Below are positions 26,429 to 34,747 of a stretch of 64,000 nt of DNA, piece after piece; within the stretch, counting starts at the first letter, position 1; the number at the start of each line of letters is the position of its first letter. The notes under the pieces are model-generated. The model was given only the letters and a program-made list of their open reading frames with translations. It did no database searches and was not told the DNA's origin. This DNA is from Lentzea guizhouensis. Lineage in GTDB: Bacteria > Actinomycetota > Actinomycetes > Mycobacteriales > Pseudonocardiaceae. The position numbers and the translations under genes are program-made. The stretch lies in the NCBI RefSeq assembly GCF_001701025.1, contig NZ_CP016793.1, positions 2,976,001-3,040,000 on the forward strand, read 5' to 3'.

Positions 26429-27589
26429 TCAGACGCTGGTCAGCGTGTGTTGTTGACGCAGCAGCTCGGCCAGCCTGCTGGTCGGCTGCGGACGCGTCTC
26501 GTCCACCGCGGTGGTGAAGCGCGCCGGAGCACCGGTCCGTGCGCGCGCCGCGGCGGCGGGGTCCAGCCGGAACGCGGGTCGTGCCGCGGACGGGCGCTGG
26601 CGGGACCGCAGCCAGGCGAGCCGGTGCAGCGCCTCGGCGTGGTGGTCCGTGATGGTGACGGACGCCTTGTCGAACGAGTGCAGCACTGCCGCGTTCAGGT
26701 GAACGGTCGCGAGGTCCCGCCACAGCGTGCGTTCGGACGAGGTGTCCAGGCCCAGCGCCTCGGCGACCTCGCGGGCCACGCCGTAGGCACCTTCCTCGGC
26801 CAGTGACCGCGTGCCGATCTCGGCACCGACGAACCACGAGTTGAACGGCGCCGCCGGGTAGTGCACGCCGCCGATCGACAGCTTCATGTTCGAGATCACC
26901 GGCACCGCGTGCCAGCGCAGCCCCATCTCGCCGAACCACGGCAAGGCCGGGTGCTCCAGCGGCACCTCGTGCACGATCTCCTGCGGCAACGTGAACAGGC
27001 GCGCACCCTCGTGCTGCGTCTCCACCACCAGCGGCAGCAGGTCGAACCGCGACCTGCGGGCCGGCGGCCGCCACCCCATGCCCTGCATCGTCTCGGTGAA
27101 CTGGGCGTAGCGCCGGTCCCCGGTGCCGTCGGCGTAGCCGGCGTACCGGATCAGCTGCTCGTTCCAGATCACCGGACCCGGCGAACCCGGCGCGTCCGGG
27201 GCGAACACCGTCACCAGCGGCCGGATCTCACCGCCGTTCGTGGCGAGCCGCAGGTGTTCCACGCACTCGCCGGCGACCGCTGCGGCGTTGCGGTACCCGC
27301 GCAGGTCACGGACCTTCAACCGGCGCCACGGCACACCCGAGGTGCACCAGCCCGAGTCGCGCAACGCGATCCGCGCGCCGTACGCGAGCTCGTTGGTGGT
27401 GTGGCGGTAGGTTCCGGTCTCGGCGATCTCGGCGCGCACCTGGGCGATGCGGGCGGACAGCGAGCCTGCGTCGGAGTGCGCCGCGTGGAACATGCGGACG
27501 AACTCCTCCGCAACAGGGAGGACGTCGGGGGTCACGGAGCGAGAACCTAATTCCGGAAAGGCTTCACGCGTCACTGCCACTCGGGGCAC
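26429..27589 (-). CDS. Divergent nitric oxide synthase oxygenase-like protein
   Basis: A 386-residue protein aligned by eye with bacterial NOS oxygenase: TGTYRHTTNELAYGARIALR, LATNGGEIRP, IWNEQLIRYAGY, SRFDLLPLVV, HEVPLEHP, PVISNMKLSIGGVHYPAAPFNSWFVG, AEIGTRSLAEEGAYG and NAAVLHSF with VTITDHHAEA. The substrate-binding Glu (about 257) and a Cys at the heme-ligand position (about 82) are kept. The canonical RCIGR around that Cys is replaced by WCTSG. The C-terminal WxWLIPPISPA pterin/dimer segment is not recognisable; the tail is Ala/Arg-rich. It may be an altered heme enzyme acting on arginine-like substrates. The start could also be GTG at about 27535, nearer the usual NOS N-terminus. Confidence 0.82.
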   Translation of the reverse strand: MPRVAVTREAFPELGSRSVTPDVLPVAEEFVRMFHAAHSDAGSLSARIAQVRAEIAETGTYRHTTNELAYGARIALRDSGWCTSGVPWRRLKVRDLRGYRNAAAVAGECVEHLRLATNGGEIRPLVTVFAPDAPGSPGPVIWNEQLIRYAGYADGTGDRRYAQFTETMQGMGWRPPARRSRFDLLPLVVETQHEGARLFTLPQEIVHEVPLEHPALPWFGEMGLRWHAVPVISNMKLSIGGVHYPAAPFNSWFVGAEIGTRSLAEEGAYGVAREVAEALGLDTSSERTLWRDLATVHLNAAVLHSFDKASVTITDHHAEALHRLAWLRSRQRPSAARPAFRLDPAAAARARTGAPARFTTAVDETRPQPTSRLAELLRQQHTLTSV

Positions 27590-27609
27590 ATCGGGTGATC
27601 AACACCTGC

Positions 27610-27674
27610 CACCTGATCGAGTGACACCTAGACCCGTAGTGGCCACCGTCCCCGCTTGAGACCTCGATCAGGTG
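27610..27674. repeat. 12-bp inverted repeat between trmB and the NOS-like gene
   Basis: CACCTGATCGAG (27610-27621) and CTCGATCAGGTG (27663-27674) are perfect inverted copies. The right arm overlaps the trmB stop codon and the left arm lies about 20 bases before the start of the NOS-like gene. It could form a long-loop RNA hairpin or be an operator. Confidence 0.75.
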
Positions 27675-28369
27675 AGGTCGTTCCGCTTGAACATCAGATC
27701 GTGAGACACGCGACCCTCGTTCACGGCCCGCTGCTCGAACTTCGTGACCGGCCGCCAGTCCGGCCGCGGCGCCCAGCCGTCGTACACGTTCGTCAGCAGC
27801 CGCTCGCCCGAGCACACCTCGAGCATCTGCTCCGCGTAGTTCTCCCAGTCGGTCGCCAGGTGCAGCACACCGCCCGGCTCCAGCCGCGAGGCCAGCAACG
27901 ACACGAACTCCGGCTGCACGAGCCTGCGCTTGTGGTGCTTCTTCTTCGGCCACGGGTCCGGGAAGAAGATCCGCACGCCGTGCAACGACGCGGGCGTCAC
28001 GTGGTCGGTCAGCAGGTCGACGGCGTCGCCGCGCAGCACGCGCAGGTTGTCGAGCCCGCCCAGGTGTTCGGCACGCAGCAGCAGCTGGGCCAGACCGGGC
28101 TTGTAGACCTCGACGGCGACGTAGTTCAGCTCGGGTGCGGCGGCCACGAGCTGGGAGGTGGTCTCGCCCATGCCGGAACCGATCTCCAGCAGCACGGGCG
28201 CGGAACGACCGAACCACGACGTGAAGTCGAGCGGCCCCTCGGGCAGCGTCTTCACGTCGTGGCCGAGCTTCTCCCAGTGGGTGTCCCAGGCGCGCTCCTG
28301 CCCCACGGTCATGCGCTCGCCGCGCTGCACGAAGCTGACGATGGAACGGTGGTGCTCAGGCCTGGTCAC
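27668..28369 (-). CDS. trmB: tRNA (guanine-N7-)-methyltransferase TrmB
   Basis: A 233-residue cytosolic enzyme that methylates G46 of tRNA with S-adenosylmethionine. Motifs are VLLEIGSGMGETTSQL (SAM loop), YVAVEVYKPGL, RGDAVDLL, IFFPDPWPKKKHHKRRL (family signature) and VLHLATDWENYAEQML. The start GTG (28369) follows a stop shortly upstream and gives MTRPEHHRSIVSFVQRGERM, a typical TrmB N-terminus. The much longer open frame upstream is the complement of the next gene. Confidence 0.93.
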   Translation of the reverse strand: MTRPEHHRSIVSFVQRGERMTVGQERAWDTHWEKLGHDVKTLPEGPLDFTSWFGRSAPVLLEIGSGMGETTSQLVAAAPELNYVAVEVYKPGLAQLLLRAEHLGGLDNLRVLRGDAVDLLTDHVTPASLHGVRIFFPDPWPKKKHHKRRLVQPEFVSLLASRLEPGGVLHLATDWENYAEQMLEVCSGERLLTNVYDGWAPRPDWRPVTKFEQRAVNEGRVSHDLMFKRNDLT

Positions 28370-28380
28370 GACGGGACAGT

Positions 28381-28890
28381 CTAGGCAATCAGTTCGATGT
28401 CCTCGATTTGCGCACGCAGCTCGGCGACCGTGAAGTCGATGGGCTGGGCGTGGCCGGGGCCGCGGTGCGCCGGCACCAGGTGGATCCAGCCGCGGTGCGC
28501 GTCGGTGAACTGCACCGTCGTCGGTGTCGCCGGGCCGTAGACACCACTTTCGGACGGCACGTACTCCCAGTAGCCGACCTCGCCGAGGTCGACCCACGGG
28601 ACGTAGACCCAGCCCGGACGGGACGACAACAACTCGGTCACCGCGTCCTCGACGGCGTGACCCTCCGCACGCGAGCGCAATCTGCCCCGGTCGAGCGCGC
28701 GCAACCACCACGGCGCCGGTGCGTCTTCCACCTCCCGAACGCTCCGGTACATCCTGAGCACCTGGTTCTCGTCCGCCTTGTTCACCCAGGATCGCCGGGC
28801 GTCCGCCGGGGAGAGATCGAGATCAACAGAGTTGGGCGCCTCGAGCGCACTAGCCCATTCGAGGCCGAGCATTGCTTCGACACGAACCAC
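28381..28890 (-). CDS. Conserved hypothetical protein
   Basis: A 169-residue soluble protein starting at GTG 28890, six bases after GGAGG. Blocks worth noting are SWVNKADENQVLRMYRSVRE, WWLRALDRGRLRSRAEGHAVEDAVTELLSSRPGWVYVPWV and FTDAHRGWIHLVPAHRGPGH. It ends in an acidic helix (AELRAQIEDIELIA). There is no signal peptide or membrane helix. It lies 11 bases upstream of trmB on the same strand, so it may be cotranscribed with it. I cannot name a family. Confidence 0.65.
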   Translation of the reverse strand: MVRVEAMLGLEWASALEAPNSVDLDLSPADARRSWVNKADENQVLRMYRSVREVEDAPAPWWLRALDRGRLRSRAEGHAVEDAVTELLSSRPGWVYVPWVDLGEVGYWEYVPSESGVYGPATPTTVQFTDAHRGWIHLVPAHRGPGHAQPIDFTVAELRAQIEDIELIA

Positions 28891-29018
28891 TGGCCACCTC
28901 CGGCCTCGGGATATCCCCATTGAACGGCAACTCAAACGTGCACGATGTCCGAAAAGTGGCTTTTCACTGGTTGTTAACAACACCCTTACGCCGGGTGTGA
29001 CCCCACGCACGTTGCGCC

Positions 29019-30185
29019 GTGGCCTGGAAACGCGATGTAGCTGACGTGCCGCTGCTCCCCGCACTTGCCGTCGCACTGCCGTTGCTGCTCGCCGCGCAGA
29101 CGATCGAGGAGCAGGAGTGGCACCTCGACGCGCTCGACGTCTACGGCGCGCAGGCCCAGACCCGCGGTGACGGCGTGATCGTCGGCGTGATCGACTCCGG
29201 GGTCGACGCCCAGCACCCCGACCTGGCCGGACGCGTGCTGCCCGGCACCGGCTTCGGCAGCTCCCAGGGCACCGACGGCACCACCGACACCGACGGCCAC
29301 GGCACCGGCATGGCCGCGATCATCGCGGGCACCGGCCGCAACGGCGGTGCGCTCGGCATCGCGCCCGGCGCCAAGATCCTCCCGGTCGCGAGCGCGGAGA
29401 AGACCCAGTTCGCGCTCGACGTCGTCGCCGACAGCATCAGGTGGGCCACCGACCACGGCGCCAAGGTCATCAACCTGTCGCTCGGCTTCACCGGCTCGAC
29501 GACCCCGGGCCTCGTCCGCGCGGTGAACTACGCGATGGACAAGGACGTCGTCCTCGTCGCCGCGACCGGCAACGAGGGCGAGGAGGTCTCCTCACCGGCG
29601 AACATCGGTGGCGTGATCGCGGTCGCCGGCACCAACCGGGACGGGCGGCCGTGGCGGTCGTCGAACGTCGGCGCGGACACCGTGCTCGCCGCGCCGGCGG
29701 AGGGCATCGTCACCGCCTCGCCGGAGAGCGTGTACCCGAGCGGGTACGCGGAGATGGACGGCACCAGCGCGGCGTCGGCGATCGTGGCCGGTGTCGCGGC
29801 GCTGGTGCGGGCCAAGCACCCGGACATGCCGGCCAAGGACGTCGTCAACGCGTTGATCAGGACCGCGAAGGACCTCGACGCGCCCGGCCGCGACGACAGG
29901 ACCGGCTTCGGCCTGGTCGACCCGGCCGCCGCGGTGAAGGCCCAGCTGCCACCGGTGGAGCGCAACCCGTTGCTGCCGCCCCCGAAGCCCTCGCCCACGC
30001 CGACCGCGGCGGCACAGGAACGTGCCGCGCAGCCGGCCACGGTGCAGGACCGGCTGCCGTTCGTCGGTGCCACATTCGGCGGAGTCGCGCTGCTGACGGC
30101 GTTGCTGATCGCGCTGCCCGTCGCCCGCACGCGCCGCCGGCCGCAGCCGGTCAGTGGGCGTGGTACTCCACCGACTCCTTGGTGA
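29019..30185 (+). CDS. Mycosin-like subtilisin (S8) protease, membrane anchored
   Basis: A 388-residue protease with the MycP layout. It has an N-terminal export segment (PLLPALAVALPLLLAAQ), then catalytic Asp (VGVIDSGVDAQHPDL), His (DGHGTGMAAIIAG) and Ser (DGTSAASAIVAGVAAL). A Pro-rich linker follows, then a C-terminal membrane helix (GATFGGVALLTALLIALPVA) and a basic tail. Mycosins process substrates of type VII secretion, yet no ESX, EccB/C/D or WXG100 gene is in the window. The start is uncertain; GTG at 29019 gives a basic N-terminus, and other GTG codons lie up to 27 bases downstream. It overlaps the converging ABC gene by 35 bases. Confidence 0.85.
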   Translation: MAWKRDVADVPLLPALAVALPLLLAAQTIEEQEWHLDALDVYGAQAQTRGDGVIVGVIDSGVDAQHPDLAGRVLPGTGFGSSQGTDGTTDTDGHGTGMAAIIAGTGRNGGALGIAPGAKILPVASAEKTQFALDVVADSIRWATDHGAKVINLSLGFTGSTTPGLVRAVNYAMDKDVVLVAATGNEGEEVSSPANIGGVIAVAGTNRDGRPWRSSNVGADTVLAAPAEGIVTASPESVYPSGYAEMDGTSAASAIVAGVAALVRAKHPDMPAKDVVNALIRTAKDLDAPGRDDRTGFGLVDPAAAVKAQLPPVERNPLLPPPKPSPTPTAAAQERAAQPATVQDRLPFVGATFGGVALLTALLIALPVARTRRRPQPVSGRGTPPTPW

Positions 30186-31053
30186 GCTGCATGAACGCGT
30201 CCTCCAGCGACCCGCGCTGAGGGCTGAGCTCGTGCAGCACGATCTGGTTCTCCGCGGCGATCTCGCCGATCTGCTGCGCCGGGATGCCGTGCACCACGAG
30301 GGCCTCGCTCACCGAGTCGTCGGTGACCGTCGCGTGCGCCGCCAGGATCTCGCGCAGCTTCGCGGCGTGCGGCGAGCGCACCTTCACGTGGTCCTGGGTG
30401 GCGTCGGCGATGAACTGCTCGGTGGTGGTCTGCGCGATCAGCTGCCCCTTGCCGATCACGATGAGGTCCTGCGCGGTCTGCGCCATCTCCGAGAGCAGGT
30501 GGCTCGACACGAACACCGTGCGGCCCTCGGTCGCGAGCCGGTGCATGAACTGGCGGATCCAGAGGATGCCCTCGGGGTCCAGGCCGTTGACCGGCTCGTC
30601 GAACAGCAGCACCTCGGGGTCGCCGAGCAGCGCGCCCGCGATGCCGAGCCGCTGCGACATGCCGAGCGAGAAGCCGCCCGCGTTCTTGTGCGCGACCTCG
30701 GACAGGCCGACGATCTCCAGCACCTCGTTCACGCGGCTGACCGGGATCTTGTTGGAGACCGCGAGCCACTTCAGGTGCGAGCGGGCGGACCGGTTGGGGT
30801 GCACCCACTTCGCGTCGAGCAGCGCGCCGACCTTGCGCAGCGGCTGCTTGAGCTGGGCGTAGTGCTTGCCGTCGATCGTGACGTCGCCACCGGTGGGAGT
30901 GTCGAGGCCGAGGATCATCCGCATCGTCGTGGACTTGCCGGCGCCGTTCGGCCCGAGGAACCCGGTCACGCGACCCGGCCGGACGGTGAACGACAGGTCG
31001 TCGACGGCCTTGGTCCTGCCGTAGTGCTTGCGCAACCGCACTGCCTCGATCAT
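30151..31053 (-). CDS. ABC transporter ATP-binding protein (copy 1)
   Basis: A 300-residue cytosolic ATPase: Walker A GPNGAGKST, signature FSLGMSQRLGIAGAL, Walker B VLLFDEPVNGLD and switch His SSHLLSEM. The DLSFTVRPGRV start and the C-terminal LHELSPQRGSLEDAFMQLT tail match the bacitracin-resistance-like ABC-2 exporter group. It is a close paralogue of the gene at 31898. No permease follows it; a hairpin separates it from the permease upstream, so it may serve that permease or one elsewhere. Confidence 0.9.
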   Translation of the reverse strand: MIEAVRLRKHYGRTKAVDDLSFTVRPGRVTGFLGPNGAGKSTTMRMILGLDTPTGGDVTIDGKHYAQLKQPLRKVGALLDAKWVHPNRSARSHLKWLAVSNKIPVSRVNEVLEIVGLSEVAHKNAGGFSLGMSQRLGIAGALLGDPEVLLFDEPVNGLDPEGILWIRQFMHRLATEGRTVFVSSHLLSEMAQTAQDLIVIGKGQLIAQTTTEQFIADATQDHVKVRSPHAAKLREILAAHATVTDDSVSEALVVHGIPAQQIGEIAAENQIVLHELSPQRGSLEDAFMQLTKESVEYHAH

Positions 31054-31082
31054 GACCTCTCCCGTTCGGTAGAAGAATCGAC

Positions 31083-31121
31083 CGGGACGCAGGCCTCCCC
31101 CGACGGATGGCCTGCGTCCCG
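31083..31121 (-). terminator. Hairpin between permease and second ATPase gene
   Basis: A perfect 13-bp stem (31083-31095 with 31109-31121). On the minus strand it follows the permease stop by about 20 bases and is followed by the T-rich TCGATTCTTCT. It could partly terminate transcription ahead of the gene at 31053. Confidence 0.65.
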
Positions 31122-31142
31122 CTCCCCCTTATTCGAAACCGG

Positions 31143-31901
31143 TCACGCGTCCCGGCGCTTCGCGACGATCAGCGCGACCACCAGCATCGCGACCGCGATG
31201 CCGGCGAAGTAGCCGAGCGAGCCCCATTCGCTCAGCTTGAAGTCGACTCCGGCACCACCCTGTTCCGGACTGTCCGCGCCCATCGACACGAAGTGGGTGG
31301 CGTTCATGAACGGCAGCCACGCCTGGATCTTCACACCGACCTTGGGGATGATCCCGACCAGGCCCTCGGCGAGGATCTGCCAGACGAGCAGGATCGCGAC
31401 CGCACCGGCGGTCTGGCGGACCAGGATGCCGACGGCCACCGCGATGACCGCGCCGATGGCGTAGATCAGGCCGACACCGGCCACGTGCCGCCACTCGGCC
31501 GCGGTGTTGATCGCGAGGTCCGAGCTCGGCGTGATCAGCTTGGCGACGCCGACCGAGCCGAACGCGATGATCTCGCCCAGGATGCCCGCGATCAGCGCGA
31601 CCACGGCGGCCTTGGCGACCAGCGCGGACGTCCGTCCCGGCACGGCGAGGAACGTGGCGCGGATCGTGTTGAAGCGGTACTCGGTGGTGACCGCGATCGC
31701 CGCCATCACCAGCACCACCGCGATGGCGAGCTGGCTGCTGCCGATCTGGGTCAGCCCCAGGGGCACCTGTCCGTCGGACGCCGCGGCGAAGATCGCGGTG
31801 AGGCCCACGCCCAGCACGATGGCGAGCGCGCTGCACCAGTACGGCGAGCGGGTCGAGAAGAGCTTGATTCTCTCAACTGCCAACAGGGTCATCAGACTCA
31901 C
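31143..31901 (-). CDS. ABC-2 type transporter permease
   Basis: A 252-residue membrane protein with about six hydrophobic segments, including LVMAAIAVTTEYRFNTIRATFLAVPGR, which carries the EYRF motif common in ABC-2 permeases with a regulatory role. A charged first helix start (VERIKLFSTRSPYW) precedes the first segment. It starts with GTG inside the stop of the upstream ATPase gene (GTGA overlap), so it is coupled to the gene at 31898. The substrate is unknown; the family exports drugs, lantibiotics or lipids. Confidence 0.85.
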   Translation of the reverse strand: MSLMTLLAVERIKLFSTRSPYWCSALAIVLGVGLTAIFAAASDGQVPLGLTQIGSSQLAIAVVLVMAAIAVTTEYRFNTIRATFLAVPGRTSALVAKAAVVALIAGILGEIIAFGSVGVAKLITPSSDLAINTAAEWRHVAGVGLIYAIGAVIAVAVGILVRQTAGAVAILLVWQILAEGLVGIIPKVGVKIQAWLPFMNATHFVSMGADSPEQGGAGVDFKLSEWGSLGYFAGIAVAMLVVALIVAKRRDA

Positions 31902-32809
31902 TTCCCGATCTCTGCGTGGTACTCGACAGCATCGCCGGTCAACTGCATGAACGCCTCTTCGAGCGAACCGCGCTGCGGGCTCAGCTCGTGCAGCACGACA
32001 CCGTTCGCCGCCGCGATGTCACCGATCTGGTCACTGGTGGCACCCGATACGGACAATGCCCCGTCAGCGCTGTCACGAACCGTGAAGCCCTTGTCGACGA
32101 GCAGCGGGCCGAGCTTGGACAGCTGCGGGCTGCGCACGAGCACCGTGTTGCCCGTCGAGCGGTCGATGAACTCCTGCGTGCTGCTCTGCGAGATCAGCTT
32201 CCCCCGGCCGATCACGATGAGCTCGCTGGCCGTGAGGGCCATCTCCGAGAGCAGGTGGCTCGACACCAGGACCGTGCGGCCCTCCGTGGCCAGGTTCTGC
32301 ATGAACGTGCGGATCCAGAGGATGCCCTCGGGGTCCAGGCCGTTGACCGGCTCGTCGAACAGCAGCACCTTCGGGTCACCCAGCAGCGCCGCGGCGATCC
32401 CCAGCCGCTGCGACATGCCGAGCGAGAACCCACCGGCGTTCTTGCCGGCGACCTGCGTCAGGCCGACGGCTTCGAGCACCGCGTCCACGCGGCCGTTCGG
32501 CAGCCCGTTGGACTTCGCGAGCCAGCGCAGGTGAGCACGGGCACTGCGGTTGGGGTGCACCCACTTCGCGTCGAGCAGCGCCCCGACCGTCTGCAGTGGA
32601 CGCTTGAGCTCCGCGTAGGGCTTGCCGTCGATCAGCACGCGGCCTGCCGTCGGACGGTCGAGCCCCAGGATCATCCGCATGGTCGTGGACTTGCCGGCGC
32701 CGTTCGGACCGAGGAAGCCGGTCACCCGTCCAGGGTGGACGGTGAACGACAGGTCGTCGACCGCGACCGTCCTGCCGTATCTCTTGGTGAGGCCGATTGC
32801 CTCGATCAT
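31898..32809 (-). CDS. ABC transporter ATP-binding protein (copy 2)
   Basis: A 303-residue ATPase with the same motifs as copy 1: GPNGAGKST, FSLGMSQRLGIAAAL and VLLFDEPVNGLDPEG. The N-terminal 200 residues and the C-terminal LHELSPQRGSLEEAFMQLT tail are very similar to copy 1, while the region between them is more diverged. ATG at 32809 (MIEAIGLTKRYG) matches the start of copy 1; the longer open frame is leader. It forms the functional pair with the coupled permease. Confidence 0.9.
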   Translation of the reverse strand: MIEAIGLTKRYGRTVAVDDLSFTVHPGRVTGFLGPNGAGKSTTMRMILGLDRPTAGRVLIDGKPYAELKRPLQTVGALLDAKWVHPNRSARAHLRWLAKSNGLPNGRVDAVLEAVGLTQVAGKNAGGFSLGMSQRLGIAAALLGDPKVLLFDEPVNGLDPEGILWIRTFMQNLATEGRTVLVSSHLLSEMALTASELIVIGRGKLISQSSTQEFIDRSTGNTVLVRSPQLSKLGPLLVDKGFTVRDSADGALSVSGATSDQIGDIAAANGVVLHELSPQRGSLEEAFMQLTGDAVEYHAEIGK

Positions 32810-32932
32810 GGTGTCGTCCCCTCTTCGTGTTGGGGACAACTCTGCTGCGTCGAGGGGTACCACCACATCGGCCTGCGGTCTGCGCGTGCGTCAACTTCCG
32901 TCGTCCGGTGGCGCTACCTCCGTCGTAGTTGA

Positions 32933-33376
32933 ATGAGCCACATGGGATACACGGAAGCCCCGGAAGGCTGGTGGCGCGAGTTCGTGCTGGCCACCCCGGC
33001 CCGCACCGGCAAGCTCGCGGTCACCCGCAAGGACGGCTCACCGCACGTCGCACCGGTCTGGGTGGACCTCGACGGCCCCGACCTCGTCTTCCTCACCGCC
33101 CGCGACACGATCAAGGGCAAGTCGATCCTGTGCGACGGCCGGGTCGCCCTCTGCTTCGACGACGAGACACCGCCGTTCAACTTCGTGACGATCACCGGCC
33201 GCGCCCAGGTCGACGAGGACCCCGAGCAGCTCAAGTACTGGGCGGGCCGCACCGCCGCCCGCTACATGGGCGCCGACCAGGCCGACGCCTACGCCGACCG
33301 CAACGGCGTGCCCGGTGAGATGGTGGTCCGGGTGAAGATCGACAAGGTCGTCGCGAAGACCAACGTCGCCGACTAG
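32933..33376 (+). CDS. PPOX-class F420-dependent oxidoreductase
   Basis: A 147-residue split-barrel flavin/deazaflavin protein: RTGKLAVTRKDGSPHVAPVWV in the first strands, LCFDDETPPFNFVTITGRA in the middle and YWAGRTAARYMGADQADAYADRN near the end. This pattern is typical of the actinobacterial F420-binding PPOX family. It likely reduces small unsaturated or aromatic compounds; the substrate is unknown. An alternative ATG lies three codons in. Upstream lies the divergent ABC operon. Confidence 0.85.
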   Translation: MSHMGYTEAPEGWWREFVLATPARTGKLAVTRKDGSPHVAPVWVDLDGPDLVFLTARDTIKGKSILCDGRVALCFDDETPPFNFVTITGRAQVDEDPEQLKYWAGRTAARYMGADQADAYADRNGVPGEMVVRVKIDKVVAKTNVAD

Positions 33377-33382
33377 CGGCAC

Positions 33383-34171
33383 CTAGGCGGGGAAGAACCG
33401 GTTCAACGCCTGCGCGGCACCGTCCTCCAGGACGGTGCCGGTCACCTCGTCGGCCGCCGCCTGCACGACCGCCGGTGCCTGCCCCATCGCGATCCCCCGC
33501 GCGGCCCACCGCAGCATCTCGAGGTCGTTGGTGCCGTCACCGATCGCCAGCGTGTCCTCGGCGTCGATCCCCAGTGAGACCCGCAGGTCCTCCAGCGCCC
33601 ATCCCTTCGTCACCCCGGCCGGAACCACGGTCAGCCAGGCCTCGGTGTGGTCGACGCTCCACGAGACGCCCGGCAGTTCCAGCTCCCGCACCGCGAACGC
33701 GAGCTCCGCCGGCGTGTGGTCGAGCCAGCGCATCACGAGCCGCGGTGTCGGGGTGGCGGCGAGCACGTCGAAGGACGCGTTCGTCGTGACGCCCCACAGG
33801 TCGTGCGGCAGGAACCGGCCGAGCGACAGGTTGCCGACACCGGTCTGCTCGACCGCGAACACCGAGCCCGGCAGCAGCGCCTGCAGCGTCTTGATCGTCG
33901 GGCCCGGCTCGAACGTCGTGCGCCGGGTGATCTCGGCGGTCGCCGGGTCCCACCACACCGCGCCGTTCGAGCAGAGCGCCAGCGAGACCGGCAGCTGGGG
34001 AGCGATCGGTGTCGTGCCGATGAGGCTGCGGCCCGTGCACAGGACGACGTGCGTGCCGTGGCCGGCCGCGCGCGAGACGGCCGCTCGCACGGCGGGCGGG
34101 ACGTCGTTCGAGCCGACTCCGGTGAGGGTTCCGTCGATGTCCAGCGCGACCAGGCGCGGTCTCCAGTTCAC
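33383..34171 (-). CDS. HAD-superfamily hydrolase (Cof type)
   Basis: A 262-residue cytosolic phosphatase: motif I LVALDIDGTLTG, motif II VLCTGRSL, Lys in GVTKGWALEDL and motif IV AIGDGTNDLEMLRWA. The class IIB cap lies between the two halves. The substrate is probably a sugar or cofactor phosphate. GTG at 34171 begins MNWRPRLVALD; the longer open frame upstream is the complement of the TetR operon. It is divergent from that operon, and the TetR operator lies 23 bases from its start, so both may be under TetR control. Confidence 0.87.
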   Translation of the reverse strand: MNWRPRLVALDIDGTLTGVGSNDVPPAVRAAVSRAAGHGTHVVLCTGRSLIGTTPIAPQLPVSLALCSNGAVWWDPATAEITRRTTFEPGPTIKTLQALLPGSVFAVEQTGVGNLSLGRFLPHDLWGVTTNASFDVLAATPTPRLVMRWLDHTPAELAFAVRELELPGVSWSVDHTEAWLTVVPAGVTKGWALEDLRVSLGIDAEDTLAIGDGTNDLEMLRWAARGIAMGQAPAVVQAAADEVTGTVLEDGAAQALNRFFPA

Positions 34172-34193
34172 GTGGAGCCACCCTATGCGAAGG

Positions 34194-34215
34194 TTAGTGA
34201 ATTGTGGTTCACTAA
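34194..34215. promoter_or_regulatory. Perfect TetR-type operator
   Basis: TTAGTGAA-TTGTGG-TTCACTAA: two perfect 8-base arms with a 6-base spacer, ending 4 bases before the tetR GTG and 23 bases from the divergent HAD gene start. Its size and position are those of a TetR dimer site. Confidence 0.85.
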
Positions 34216-34219
34216 TGCC

Positions 34220-34747
34220 GTGGCACGGCCCCGCACCATCTCCGACGAACGCATCCTGGATGCGACCGCAAGGGTCATCGACCGGCGTGGACCGGAGTTC
34301 ACGGTGGCGGACGTCGCGGCGGAGGCGGGGGTGTCGGTCGGCGCGGTGGCCAAGCGGTTCGGGTCGAAGAGCGGGTTGCTGCAGGCGCTCACCAGGGCCG
34401 GCACCGAGGAGGTCGTCCGCCGGATGCGCGCGGCCGGGTCGGTCCGGGCGGCGCTGCTGACGTGGTTCGACCGGCTGGCCGACCCGGTCGTGGCGACGAA
34501 CAACCTGGCCCAGCTGGGGGTCGACCTGATCGACCCGGAGCTGCGGGCGTTGCTGGCCAGGCACTACGCGGTGCTGGAGGCCGAGCTGGAGGTCCTGTGC
34601 GCGGCCGAGGGGCTGCCACCGAACGCGGCGCGCGTGCTGGCCGCGCTGGTGTACGGGATCTCGATGGACTGGTCGGTGCGACCGCGGGGGGAATTGTTGG
34701 CACGCACGGAGGAAGACGTCGACCTGGTGTTGAAGGGGATGCGCTGA
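34220..34747 (+). CDS. TetR-family transcriptional regulator
   Basis: A 175-residue protein. The N-terminal helix-turn-helix has ILDATARVIDRRGPEFTVADVAAEAGVSVGAVAKRFGSKSGLLQAL. The C-terminal ligand domain is helical and shorter than average. GTG at 34220 lies 4 bases after the palindrome, so this gene is autoregulated and its mRNA is probably leaderless. Its stop is directly followed by the ATG of the PPOX gene, giving an operon tetR, PPOX gene, SDR gene. The ligand is likely a substrate of those two enzymes. Confidence 0.9.
   Translation: MARPRTISDERILDATARVIDRRGPEFTVADVAAEAGVSVGAVAKRFGSKSGLLQALTRAGTEEVVRRMRAAGSVRAALLTWFDRLADPVVATNNLAQLGVDLIDPELRALLARHYAVLEAELEVLCAAEGLPPNAARVLAALVYGISMDWSVRPRGELLARTEEDVDLVLKGMR

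Noticed and set aside
29019..30185. A type VII secretion cluster
   Set aside because: The mycosin-like gene is alone; no WXG100, EccB, EccC, EccD or EccE gene is found.
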